Shown here: piece after piece, positions 23,107 to 31,595 of the stretch | How positions within the stretch are numbered: the first letter of the stretch is position 1 | How the letters are laid out: each line of letters starts with the position of its first letter | NCBI GenBank assembly: GCA_002500925.1 | Contig: DLTN01000029.1 | Location: 1 to 32,951, forward strand | Length of the DNA: 32,951 nt | From: Gemmatimonadales bacterium UBA7835 | GTDB lineage: Bacteria; Gemmatimonadota; Gemmatimonadetes; Longimicrobiales; Gaopeijiaceae | Direction of reading: 5' to 3' | The notes under the pieces: generated by a model | Seen by the model: the letters and a program-made list of their open reading frames with translations, nothing else | Told to the model about the DNA's origin: nothing | Databases searched by the model: none | Translations under genes and position numbers: made by a program

Positions 23107-24387
23107 TTACCCAAGGAGCGCCACCAGGTGGTAGCTCTTCTTCCCTTTCCGCAGTAGAAGGAAACGGCCCTCGATCGCACTATCAGCGGTAACGCCTGCA
23201 TCGACAGTCTCTACGCGCCGATTATTTACGTAGACACCGCCCCCCTCGACGGAACGTCGAGCATCGCCGCGGGAAGATGCAAGACCTGATTCTACCATGA
23301 GATCGATAACTGGTTTCCCTTGCCCCTCGAATTGGATCCGAGGGAGCTGAGTGGAGGGAACGTCCGCAAATACGTCTTTAATCTCGTCTCCCGTTAGACC
23401 TTCGATATCACCGCTGAACAAGGCCTGAGTCGCTCTAACTGCAGCCGCTAAACCGGTTTCTCCATGCAGGCGACGAGTCACATCTTCAGCAAGTGCCCGC
23501 TGGGCCGCCCTTCGGTGAGGCTCTTTCTCGATCGCATCCGCTAGTTCACGAATCTCACTCTGTCCAAACAGTGTGAAGAAGTTCAAATATCGCAGAGCGT
23601 CAGCATCCTCTACGTTGATCCAGTATTGGTAGAATCGAAATGCCGACGTCAACTCCTGATCGAGCCAAACGTTACCTGCTTCCGATTTTCCGAACTTGGT
23701 GCCCGACGAGTTTGTTACCAATGGATAAGTGACGCCGAAGGCTCTCGCTTTCTCCATACGGCGAACGAGATCAATCCCAGTGGTAATGTTGCCCCACTGG
23801 TCACTGCCACCCATCTGGACAGTACATCCGTCTCGGCGATAGAGCTCCAGGAAGTCGTATGACTGGAGAAGGGCATACGAAAACTCGGTGAACGAGATAC
23901 CGGACTCTTGGTCCTGAATGCGACGCTTAACCGATTCCTTGGCCATCATCTGATTGACCGAAAAATGCTTGCCCACGTCTCTAAGGAAGTCGACAATCCT
24001 TAGGTCGCCTAACCAGTCAAGATTGTTGCGGACGAGTGCCGGATTGGATTTCACTTCGAAATCCAAAAAATGCTCCAGCTGGTCACGAATGCTCGCGGCG
24101 TTCTCTGCCGCGAGTTCCTTAGTGAGGAGTTGTCTTTCGCTGCTCTTGCCCGAAGGGTCACCTATCAGACCAGTCCCGCCACCAATTAGAGCAATCGGGG
24201 TGTGCCCTGCTCTCTGTGCGTGCACGAGCCCCATGATTGGGACAAGGCTACCGAGGTGCAGACTTCGGGCGGTCGGATCAAATCCAATATAGATCCGGCG
24301 CGACTCTTCTAGCAGGTGTTCGGAGACACCCTCAGTCGCGTCCTGCAGGAGGTCGCGCTCACGGTATTCATCCAGAAGGTTCATCAT
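23107..24387 (-). CDS. tyrS: Tyrosyl-tRNA synthetase
   Basis: The start at 24387 gives 426 aa, normal for this family; a longer frame to 24492 would add 35 unlikely residues. Class I motifs are visible: HLGS near residue 44 (HIGH variant), the tyrosine-binding stretch IALIGGGTGLIGDPSGKSSER, and KFGKSEAG (KMSKS variant). The S4 RNA-binding domain closes the protein (ASSRGDARRSVEGGGVYVNNRRV). It charges tRNA-Tyr in the cytoplasm. No T-box or leader structure was found. It precedes purE after 161 bases. Confidence 0.97.
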   Translation of the reverse strand: MMNLLDEYRERDLLQDATEGVSEHLLEESRRIYIGFDPTARSLHLGSLVPIMGLVHAQRAGHTPIALIGGGTGLIGDPSGKSSERQLLTKELAAENAASIRDQLEHFLDFEVKSNPALVRNNLDWLGDLRIVDFLRDVGKHFSVNQMMAKESVKRRIQDQESGISFTEFSYALLQSYDFLELYRRDGCTVQMGGSDQWGNITTGIDLVRRMEKARAFGVTYPLVTNSSGTKFGKSEAGNVWLDQELTSAFRFYQYWINVEDADALRYLNFFTLFGQSEIRELADAIEKEPHRRAAQRALAEDVTRRLHGETGLAAAVRATQALFSGDIEGLTGDEIKDVFADVPSTQLPRIQFEGQGKPVIDLMVESGLASSRGDARRSVEGGGVYVNNRRVETVDAGVTADSAIEGRFLLLRKGKKSYHLVALLG

Positions 24388-24517
24388 GAAGGTGAACGGT
24401 ACCCGCCCAAACCGTAAGGTCAAGTGAAGAGTGCAAGCCGCTTGCTCGTGATGGACGCTACGTTCGATGTCGCAGGTCTGGTTTGCGGGCACTCCATTAC
24501 TGTGTCAGGATGCAGCT

Positions 24518-24844
24518 ATGGCTTCCTATGAAGACTTTTATAACATCGTGAGATCAATCCCCGAAGGACGGGTTTCTTCGTATGGGGTCATAGCGCGCCT
24601 GGCCGGGCTCCCCGGGCAAGCGCGTCAGGTCGGATACGCTTTGGGAGCCCTGCCGCACGCGAGCGACGTGCCATGGCACCGAGTTGTGAACGCCCGAGGC
24701 GAAGTGAGTGCCAGGAAGGGTGGCAGTGCGAGCGAGAAGATTCAGCGCTTGCTGCTCGAACACGAAGGGCTCGTTTTCGACGAACATGGCCGGCTAGACA
24801 TGGTATGTGCGGCATGGCCAGACATACAGACCCGATGTGACTAG
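24518..24844 (+). CDS. Alkyltransferase-like (ATL) DNA-repair protein
   Basis: AGGA eight bases before the ATG at 24518 supports the start. The 108-aa product matches only the C-terminal domain of O6-alkylguanine-DNA methyltransferases: FYNIVRSIPEGRVSSYGVIARLAGLPGQARQVGYALG and the active-site stretch VPWHRVVNARG. The reactive Cys of PCHR is replaced by Trp (W53), the mark of ATL proteins, which bind O6-alkylguanine and hand it to nucleotide-excision repair instead of removing the alkyl group. The gene is divergent from tyrS. Family assignment is firm. Confidence 0.95.
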   Translation: MASYEDFYNIVRSIPEGRVSSYGVIARLAGLPGQARQVGYALGALPHASDVPWHRVVNARGEVSARKGGSASEKIQRLLLEHEGLVFDEHGRLDMVCAAWPDIQTRCD

Positions 24845-24885
24845 CAACCTCCTAAGACCCCTCGCTGCAAAAATCTCCAAGCCAT

Positions 24886-24937
24886 ATAACTGTATAACAC
24901 ATTTTTACTGGTTATTATTAAAAATAACTGTTAAAAT
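24886..24937 (+). promoter_or_regulatory. AT-rich promoter/operator region of the CGNR gene
   Basis: The stretch is far more AT-rich than its surroundings. It holds a perfect palindrome GTTATT-ATTAAA-AATAAC (24911-24928), two copies of ATAACTGT (24886-24893 and 24924-24931), and TAAAAT near 24932 as a possible -10. The palindrome sits in a suitable position for a repressor operator. Confidence 0.4.
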
Positions 24938-24943
24938 ACAACT

Positions 24944-25558
24944 ATGACAGACAGTGTAATCGATTCCTGCCTAGAAGAGCGCTTCGGATGGATCTCTCTG
25001 GACTTCGTAAACACATGCGTGGTTACAAGATCAGGACCAGTCGATGCATTACGATCCCCCGCTCTCTTGTTCCAGTGGATGGAGCACGCAGAGCCTCCCG
25101 GATGGACTTCTTTGAAACCCGCTGACATTTCAGCGCAACGAACACTTCACATCGAAGCGCTGAACCTTCGTGTCGTCCTTGACCAGCTTTTCACTGCGCA
25201 TGTGGCCGGCCATAACCCAAAAACGACGACCGAGCATGCCCTGGGACGACCAATCTCATGGACGCTCGCATCCAGTCGACTAGGACACAGCGAGCGTGGC
25301 ACCCTTCTCGTTGAGAACCGATATGCCCCTCTTCATGCAGCTGCAGCCCTCGGGCCGATCGCCCAAAACGCAGTAGAGCTGATCCAGTCGGTAGACCCAG
25401 CCCGACTTCGGCGCTGCGCGGCGCATCTGTGCCTAAGATGGTTCGTCGACACGAGTAAGGGAGGGCGGCGCGGATGGTGCTCAATGGCCACATGCGGGAA
25501 TCGTGCAAAAGCCGCCCGGTACCGGGCTCGCCAAGAGCGGGACACTGCCGAAGCCTGA
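24944..25558 (+). CDS. CGNR zinc-finger (ABATE-domain) regulator
   Basis: The 204-aa product has an N-terminal ABATE-like domain (start ERFGWISLDFVNTCVVTRSGPVD in short blocks) and a C-terminal CGNR zinc finger. The metal ligands are the first Cys pair in RRCAAHLCLRWFVDTSKGGRRGWCSMATCGNRAKAARYRARQ, read in short blocks. The CGNR motif itself is intact (ATCGNRAKAARYR). Such proteins are thought to be stress-linked transcription regulators in bacteria. An AT-rich, palindrome-bearing stretch lies directly before it, suitable for autoregulation. Its target genes are not evident in this window. Confidence 0.92.
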   Translation: MTDSVIDSCLEERFGWISLDFVNTCVVTRSGPVDALRSPALLFQWMEHAEPPGWTSLKPADISAQRTLHIEALNLRVVLDQLFTAHVAGHNPKTTTEHALGRPISWTLASSRLGHSERGTLLVENRYAPLHAAAALGPIAQNAVELIQSVDPARLRRCAAHLCLRWFVDTSKGGRRGWCSMATCGNRAKAARYRARQERDTAEA

Positions 25559-25626
25559 GACTCGCCTCGTATCGATTTTGCCACCCCGAACTAGAGACGA
25601 CCGGGGATACATCGGCACGGGAGGCT

Positions 25627-27372
25627 CTAGCGAAAAAGCATACTCACACGAGCTTCTACCATGTCGATCAGGCTGACGTCACCGGTCTCGCGCGCTTTCG
25701 CAAGAGCTTCGGACGCAGTAGCCCTTGCATCGGCCATCGAGCCAGTGAGAGCCTGCGCTACGGCAAGTACCGCGAGAGCTCGAGCGTCTTGACGATTTGA
25801 CATCACCACCCCTTGGCGGGCGATAATCAACGCCGACTGTCCGTCTCTCTCCTCAATATAGATTTCTGACATACGGACCAAGGACGGGAGATGGTCGGCC
25901 CTATACTGCAGTGCCTGTTGGAAATGCATCGTCGCCGCAGCCAGTTGACCAGAACTGTACGCCTGCTCCCCCTGCGAGAACTCTAGTGCAGCCATATAGG
26001 CCATGTCTTCCGCGTCATGCTGCCAAGCCTGAGCCTGCAAGAGCTCGTCCCGATCAGCCTCGCTCCGAGGCAAAACCTGGAGAATTAAATCCGCCATCTC
26101 ATCATCCGAATTCGACCCGTAAACGACACGTTCTGGCGGGTTGTTAGGGTTTCTAGGGTTTCCGGAAGAGTTATCGAAAGAAAACTCCTTTAGAATCGTT
26201 GTCCCAGCAGGTAGGTAGACCGGCTCTAGAAACCGATAATCGTCCTGCCAATTAAAATCCCAGTCGGGAATGTGGATCAGGGAAACCTCCTCGCCACTTG
26301 GCAGCACAGCCGTGGCGCGAAGATCCTTCCCGAGGTAGTGAGCGTGCGGATATACACTTAACACATCAACATCAACCGGAAGCGTGAAACTGTTGGACAC
26401 CGCATGGTTGGGCATACCTGCTGGGATGTCGATCTGGAGTGAGCTAACGACCACTACTGCAGGGTGTCGTGTTGGCGCTCGGTCTGTAAAATAGAAATCA
26501 ACCTCAGCCGTAACCTCCTGCGGTGTCCCAGAGGTCTGCATGTGCAACTGAACAACCAAGTCCGTCCCCGGCTCCAACCGCCAAGCCATCCCGTCTAGAG
26601 GAGGAAGCCTCGTCTTTCCAGGCGTCCACCCGATGAAGTGACCATCGGGGTTCCCAGCGCCACTCAAGAGGTCCATGCCATCAAAGCCTGGCTCAGGATC
26701 TTGCAGATCAAGCTGATGAGACGACTGAGTCTCATCGACCATCACACGCGCATGGTGAACAGCTGTCCTACTGCCCGGGCGCAGTTCGACATGCTCGACC
26801 CATCGTGTCGCCTCCACGGGGATGTCTACCACTAGGTTCCGATACACATCGCGACCCTCCGCCGGCAGATTGTAGACTGGCAATGTCAGCGTTAGATCAG
26901 GAACTCCAGGCTCCCACCCAGCTTCATCATCTAGTGCGAGTGTTTCTTGGCTGAGGGTCCCGGTCCCAGCCGGTGCGCCGTTCTCCCACCACTTGGTGAA
27001 GAGCTCTATCTGGCGATCTGTAAGGATACGCTCGCCCTCGAACGTCCCATGATCATCCCCCGGAAGCCACGGTGGCATCCTTCGCAAAGAGGTCATCCTA
27101 GCGATCTGATCAGCGCGCTCCGCCGCGTCTTCATAAGACAGCAGTTGAAACGGAGCCGACGGATTCTCCCCATGACAATCGAGACACTCACCAACAATGA
27201 TCGGTGCGATATCAGATGACCAAGTGACCAGATCCGGAATGGCCTCCTGATCTTCACCCTCAACCGAGCTGCTCAACCAAACCAGCACGACTAAGACGAA
27301 CGTACCCAGAGAGACTAGAGCCACTCTCGTTCGATACCAGTCTTGTTGTTTCCTGGAAGCCTTACCCGTCAT
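25627..27372 (-). CDS. Cytochrome c / PHM-like copper domain / TPR protein
   Basis: GGAG five bases before the ATG at 27372 decides the start against longer frames. The 581-aa product has one membrane anchor (residues 15-35), then a haem-c motif C63-L-D-C66-H67 in GECLDCHGENPSAPF. A PHM-like region follows, with candidate copper His in AVHHARVMVD and in YPHAHYLGKDLRATAVLPSG, as seen in ascorbate-dependent monooxygenase-like proteins. The C-terminal 150 residues form TPR-like repeats. This three-part build is known in Acidobacteria and Gemmatimonadota. It should sit in the periplasm. Whether it hydroxylates a substrate is unproven. Confidence 0.85.
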   Translation of the reverse strand: MTGKASRKQQDWYRTRVALVSLGTFVLVVLVWLSSSVEGEDQEAIPDLVTWSSDIAPIIVGECLDCHGENPSAPFQLLSYEDAAERADQIARMTSLRRMPPWLPGDDHGTFEGERILTDRQIELFTKWWENGAPAGTGTLSQETLALDDEAGWEPGVPDLTLTLPVYNLPAEGRDVYRNLVVDIPVEATRWVEHVELRPGSRTAVHHARVMVDETQSSHQLDLQDPEPGFDGMDLLSGAGNPDGHFIGWTPGKTRLPPLDGMAWRLEPGTDLVVQLHMQTSGTPQEVTAEVDFYFTDRAPTRHPAVVVVSSLQIDIPAGMPNHAVSNSFTLPVDVDVLSVYPHAHYLGKDLRATAVLPSGEEVSLIHIPDWDFNWQDDYRFLEPVYLPAGTTILKEFSFDNSSGNPRNPNNPPERVVYGSNSDDEMADLILQVLPRSEADRDELLQAQAWQHDAEDMAYMAALEFSQGEQAYSSGQLAAATMHFQQALQYRADHLPSLVRMSEIYIEERDGQSALIIARQGVVMSNRQDARALAVLAVAQALTGSMADARATASEALAKARETGDVSLIDMVEARVSMLFR

Positions 27373-27494
27373 AACATCTCCAGCCATAAGCAAACATCGA
27401 CCGACTCGGCACAAATCCATGGCTACGGTGATTATAGAGCCATGAACGCTTTCGGTCGCCTTTGATGTGACCCATAACGAGACACTCAATCCCA

Positions 27495-28001
27495 ATGCGA
27501 AGAACAATCTTAGTCATTCTCATAGGTATGACCGTGTCGGGATGCCACACCTTCCAGCCGACATCGATCGCTGAGCTGACCCCAGGTCAAGATATTCGAG
27601 TTCGAGTTTCAGGTGCATTTTCCGACTCGCTCAGCTCAATCTTACCCGGTGACTCACGATCTATGGAGGGAGCGTTTGTTGAATCCACGGAAACATCCGT
27701 ATTCGTCGACGTGCCAGTGACATCCGAATACGAAGGGATGCGCCTCCAGACACTGAGCCAGCGGATAGAGATCCCCGCAGGTGAACTCCTCGACATAGAG
27801 TGGAAGCAACTGTCGGGTAACCGAACGGGAATTGCCGTCGGAACGGTCGTGGCCATTGCGAGCGCAATCGTTATTGGTCAACTCAGTGGCGACAAAGGCG
27901 GGGGCTCACCCCCCGGAGTCCCGGGACCCGTAGACTACATGGTCGCCACCCCATCACTCAGTATCAGCGACGCTCTATCGTGGATTCGGGGCCTCTGGTG
28001 A
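27495..28001 (+). CDS. Hypothetical lipoprotein with internal hydrophobic segment
   Basis: The 168-aa product has a lipobox VSGC with Cys17. The middle part is beta-rich (DIRVRVSGAFSDSL, VFVDVPVTSEY, RIEIPAGELLDIEWKQLSG). One hydrophobic segment follows near residues 113-131 (IAVGTVVAIASAIVIGQL) and a Gly/Pro-rich tail. No family is recognised. The gene is divergent from the cytochrome c/PHM-like gene. Confidence 0.75.
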   Translation: MRRTILVILIGMTVSGCHTFQPTSIAELTPGQDIRVRVSGAFSDSLSSILPGDSRSMEGAFVESTETSVFVDVPVTSEYEGMRLQTLSQRIEIPAGELLDIEWKQLSGNRTGIAVGTVVAIASAIVIGQLSGDKGGGSPPGVPGPVDYMVATPSLSISDALSWIRGLW

Positions 28002-28077
28002 GACTGTTAGGTTTGAAGGGCTTAGGGCAGACAGATAGAGATTCGGTAACCCGTATCACCCCTCCAGGAATGGCGAC

Positions 28078-28449
28078 GTGAAATCAATCAATTCAGCAGT
28101 GTTTCGTTCAGCCGCTTGTTTCGCCCTGATCGTGATCGGTCTTGCCTGCACCCGAAACCAAATCACCCTAGGTGGCCCACTGAGCCTTACGATATCTAGC
28201 AATGCGCCGGTCAGTGTCTCTGACAGTCTCGTTCTTCAGTATGACGTGACGGGTCAAACCCTTGCCGGGATGCAGGTCCTGTGGGGGGACGGTCAAATCG
28301 ACTCTGTGGCCTTTTTGGGTTCCCAAACCGCCGGAGGCCGGCGTCCCCATCTCTACGATGCGGAAGGTACCTATACCATCCGAGCTACCGCGGTTGATCA
28401 GTACCAAGGGAGCACCGTTTCGGAGCTTTCAGTGACGATAACGCCATAA
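28078..28449 (+). CDS. Small PKD-like lipoprotein
   Basis: The start is GTG, with AGGA nine bases upstream. The 123-aa product has a lipobox GLAC (Cys24), then a single beta-sandwich of the PKD type: SDSLVLQYDVTG, VLWGDGQIDSV, and the closing strand HLYDAEGTYTIRATAVDQYQG, which carries the typical 'H-x-Y-x-x-x-G-x-Y' end. Such domains bind surface sugars or proteins. It lies just before the SusC/SusD pair but is separated from it by 182 bases. Confidence 0.8.
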   Translation: MKSINSAVFRSAACFALIVIGLACTRNQITLGGPLSLTISSNAPVSVSDSLVLQYDVTGQTLAGMQVLWGDGQIDSVAFLGSQTAGGRRPHLYDAEGTYTIRATAVDQYQGSTVSELSVTITP

Positions 28450-28452
28450 ATC

Positions 28453-28472
28453 AAGTCATAATCAAATGACTT
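28453..28472. promoter_or_regulatory. Short inverted repeat before the susC-like gene
   Basis: AAGTCAT and ATGACTT (7 bp) enclose AATCAA. It may be a weak terminator of the small lipoprotein gene (a TTTTT run follows 10 bases later) or an operator for the SusC/SusD pair. Confidence 0.3.
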
Positions 28473-28631
28473 AGATACATACTTTTTCGCATTCCAGCGC
28501 TTGCCCAAAAAGCCAGTACTAAGGATCTTATTAGCTGGTGATTTTTTCACCTAACAGCATTTCGAAGCGCATGATGTCTGGCCCGTCCTCGACCACGCGC
28601 GAATCACACCCTTACAACAACAGGGAGAAGG

Positions 28632-31583
28632 ATGAAAACCTTCATTACAGCCATGAGCAGATTAGCCGCTGCAGTAGCGGTTGTTTCTGTTCTGGCGGTG
28701 TCCCCCGTCGCTGCCCAGACCGGTACGGTCACGGGCTCGATAACAGACGCCGCGACTGGCGCGGGCATTCAGTCCGTGCAGGTGTACCTAGCAGATACAG
28801 GGCTTGGCACCTTGACCAACGCAAGTGGTCGATTCCTCATTCTGAACGTTCCAGCGGGCAGCTACACTCTGCGCGCAGAACGGCTCGGATACGGGACCCA
28901 AGAGATGCAAGTCAGCGTGACTTCGGGCGGCACCGTCGCGCAGGACGTGCAGCTTCAAACGGAAGCCCTAGGGCTCGATGAACTGGTCGTCACAGGGACG
29001 GCCGGCGCAGCCAGGCGGCGTGAGATTGGTAACACAATCGCGCAGCTAGAGGTGGCTGACATCGCGGAACCTCCGCAGAGCGTGGATGCCATCCTCCAAG
29101 GCCGAGTCGCAGGTATGACTGTGATGAACGCCTCGGGTAACGCTGGCTCAGGCGCTAGGATTCGACTCCGCGGTAACGTGTCAATCGCGCAGAGCAACCA
29201 GCCACTGATTTACGTGGATGGAGTGCGCATGCGCTCGGAGGCTTTCGACAAGAACGTTCCGGCGACTGGTTATCCAGGACGCTCCGGAAATGACGTCGCG
29301 AGCCCGCTAAACAACATCAACCCGGCCGACATCGAGCGAATCGAGGTCATCAAGGGTGCGGCAGCGACAACCCTATACGGGACGGAAGCTGCTGCCGGTG
29401 TTATCCAGGTCTTCACCAAGCGTGGTCACCAGGGTGCTCCTCAGTGGACAGCCTCGATCGAGCAAGGTGTGGCCCAGATGGGTGCCTTTGGAATCTCGAG
29501 CGACCTAACACCAGACTTCGAAGCCCCAGAGAGTGAAGCGGGCGGTACTCCGGAGTTCATGTTCATCGACCCATGGCTGCGTAGCGCGCATCAGCAGCGC
29601 TACTCTCTGTCAGTCGGTGGTGGTGCCGAGGACCTTCAGTACTTCGTCTCTGCAGCTATGGAAGACGATGACGGCACGCTTCCGAACGACAACGAAAAGA
29701 AGACGAACGTCCGAGGAAACTTCACCTTCACTCCAGCTGAGAATCTTCAGCTTCAGTGGAACACGTCGTTTACGAAGCAGAACTTCACCAACACAGCTGC
29801 CGGAAATAATGCGCACGGCCTGACGCTGAACGTCTACCGTCGCTCACGGAACTACTTCGGTAACGAGAAGAAAGAGAATCTCGATAAGCTGCTAGGTCAG
29901 GAGATCGCCACGGGGATCGACCAGTTCGTCACAGGCGGTACAGCCACGTACAGCCCCAGTGCGAACTTCACCAACCGGCTGACGGTTGGTTACGACTTGG
30001 CACAACAGGACAACCGTAACCTTCGTCCCTTTGGGTTTGTCCGTGCACCGGATGGAATCCTCAACAACGGACGTTCCCGGTTCGAAACGCTCACGTTCGA
30101 CTACGTGGGCTCGTACAGCTTCGGACTGCCAGGCGGTATCAACTCCGCCCTTTCGTTCGGTGGTCAGAGCACGACCTCGGACATTCAGCGGACAACCGCA
30201 TACGGTGAGGACTTCCCTGGCCCAGGTGACCCAACGGTCACGACTGCGGGTACGAAGCTTGGATTTGAGCAGCGCGAGCGCGTAGTTAACGCTGGCTTCT
30301 TCGCTCAGAACGTATTCGACATCGCGGACAAGTACTTTATTACGGCCGGTTTCCGGATTGACGGAAACTCTGCCTTCGGTTCCGACTTCGGTCTTCAGTT
30401 CTATCCGAAGCTCAGCGGCTCCTGGGTTATGTCCGACGAGGACTTCTGGGGCTCCGACAGTCAGCTGAAACTGCGTGCAGCATGGGGACAGTCCGGACGG
30501 GCTCCGGGCGCCTTTGACGCGGTCCGGACCTACGATGGTATCGGCTGGGGTGGGCAACCCGCCTTCTATCCGCGTGTTCTTGGTAACCCGGACCTCGGTC
30601 CGGAGCGGACATCCGAATGGGAGCTCGGCTTCGACGGAAGCTTCATCGGTGATCGCCTCGCCCTCGACGTGACGTACTACAACCAGCACACGACGGATGC
30701 ACTGTTCGCAGTGCGCCAGATCCCGTCGAACGGTGCCTGGGGCTCTCAGCTGGAGAATGTTGGAGAGATCTTCAACAAGGGCCTAGAGGTCACGATGAAC
30801 ATGTTGATGATCAACACCGATGCATTCTCATGGGATCTCGGTGGCTCGTTCTCAACGAACGCCAGTGAGGTCGGCCTCCCGGGTGAAGTCACCGAGTTTT
30901 CGGTTGGCGGAAACGGGTGGATCATTGATGGCCAGGCAGCACCGGTCATCCGTGGCGAAATGGTCATGAACCCCGACGCCATCGCGGATCCGATCATCGA
31001 GGACGACCAGATTTACGGTCCGAACCAACCCACCGAGATCATGGGGATCAACTCCGTGTTCACATTACCTGGTGGCGTTAGGCTCTCGGCTCGTGGAGAA
31101 TATCAAGCCGGTCATTATGTAACGGCCACGATCGCCAACTCTGCGGTCAGCCGTAACGTTATCTGGGCTGGGTGCTTTGAAGCTTACCAGACCGCAGGAG
31201 CGGCCCCGGTCACTTCAGCGGCTCCAGGCTACGGACAGTTGACCGCGCTTGAGCGGGCACGCTGTGACCGCAGGGGAACGGACAGCAACTTCTGGGCTGA
31301 GAAGGCGGACTTCTTCAAGATCCGTGAAGTTTCAGCACAGTTCCCGCTTCCCACATCGTTGGTACCCGGCTCGTCCGGAGCCACGCTCACGCTCGCCGGC
31401 CGGAACATCTTCCGCTGGACGAACTCCGAGTGGACCCACTTCGACCCAGAGATGGGTGGTAACAACGACAACAACCCGATCAGTCGCAATGGAGCGTCGT
31501 CAGGAAGCTTCCTGGTAACCTCCATCAGCGAGCACATTCCGGCGCCGGCGATTTGGACAGTCGCTCTCCGCGTCGTCTTCTAG
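28632..31583 (+). CDS. SusC/RagA-type TonB-dependent outer-membrane receptor
   Basis: GGAGAAGG directly before the ATG supports the start. The 983-aa product has a signal peptide (cleavage near VAAQT), then a carboxypeptidase-regulatory-like domain (GSITDAATGAGIQSVQVYL, GSYTLRAERLGYG), a TonB-box-like stretch (LDELVVTGTAG), and a plug domain (LQGRVAGMTVMNASGN, RIRLRGNVSI, PLIYVDGVRM, IERIEVIKGAAATTLYG, GVIQVFTKRG). The rest is a large beta-barrel ending in a terminal aromatic residue (WTVALRVVF). It imports bulky substrates such as oligosaccharides or peptides with its SusD partner downstream and needs TonB energy. The substrate is unknown. Confidence 0.95.
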   Translation: MKTFITAMSRLAAAVAVVSVLAVSPVAAQTGTVTGSITDAATGAGIQSVQVYLADTGLGTLTNASGRFLILNVPAGSYTLRAERLGYGTQEMQVSVTSGGTVAQDVQLQTEALGLDELVVTGTAGAARRREIGNTIAQLEVADIAEPPQSVDAILQGRVAGMTVMNASGNAGSGARIRLRGNVSIAQSNQPLIYVDGVRMRSEAFDKNVPATGYPGRSGNDVASPLNNINPADIERIEVIKGAAATTLYGTEAAAGVIQVFTKRGHQGAPQWTASIEQGVAQMGAFGISSDLTPDFEAPESEAGGTPEFMFIDPWLRSAHQQRYSLSVGGGAEDLQYFVSAAMEDDDGTLPNDNEKKTNVRGNFTFTPAENLQLQWNTSFTKQNFTNTAAGNNAHGLTLNVYRRSRNYFGNEKKENLDKLLGQEIATGIDQFVTGGTATYSPSANFTNRLTVGYDLAQQDNRNLRPFGFVRAPDGILNNGRSRFETLTFDYVGSYSFGLPGGINSALSFGGQSTTSDIQRTTAYGEDFPGPGDPTVTTAGTKLGFEQRERVVNAGFFAQNVFDIADKYFITAGFRIDGNSAFGSDFGLQFYPKLSGSWVMSDEDFWGSDSQLKLRAAWGQSGRAPGAFDAVRTYDGIGWGGQPAFYPRVLGNPDLGPERTSEWELGFDGSFIGDRLALDVTYYNQHTTDALFAVRQIPSNGAWGSQLENVGEIFNKGLEVTMNMLMINTDAFSWDLGGSFSTNASEVGLPGEVTEFSVGGNGWIIDGQAAPVIRGEMVMNPDAIADPIIEDDQIYGPNQPTEIMGINSVFTLPGGVRLSARGEYQAGHYVTATIANSAVSRNVIWAGCFEAYQTAGAAPVTSAAPGYGQLTALERARCDRRGTDSNFWAEKADFFKIREVSAQFPLPTSLVPGSSGATLTLAGRNIFRWTNSEWTHFDPEMGGNNDNNPISRNGASSGSFLVTSISEHIPAPAIWTVALRVVF

Positions 31584-31595
31584 GAGTTGATCAAC

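Noticed and set aside
29892..30689. Long open frame on the minus strand within the susC-like gene
   Set aside because: It lies wholly antisense to a clear TonB-receptor gene and its product shows no recognisable motif; it is a shadow of biased codon use.
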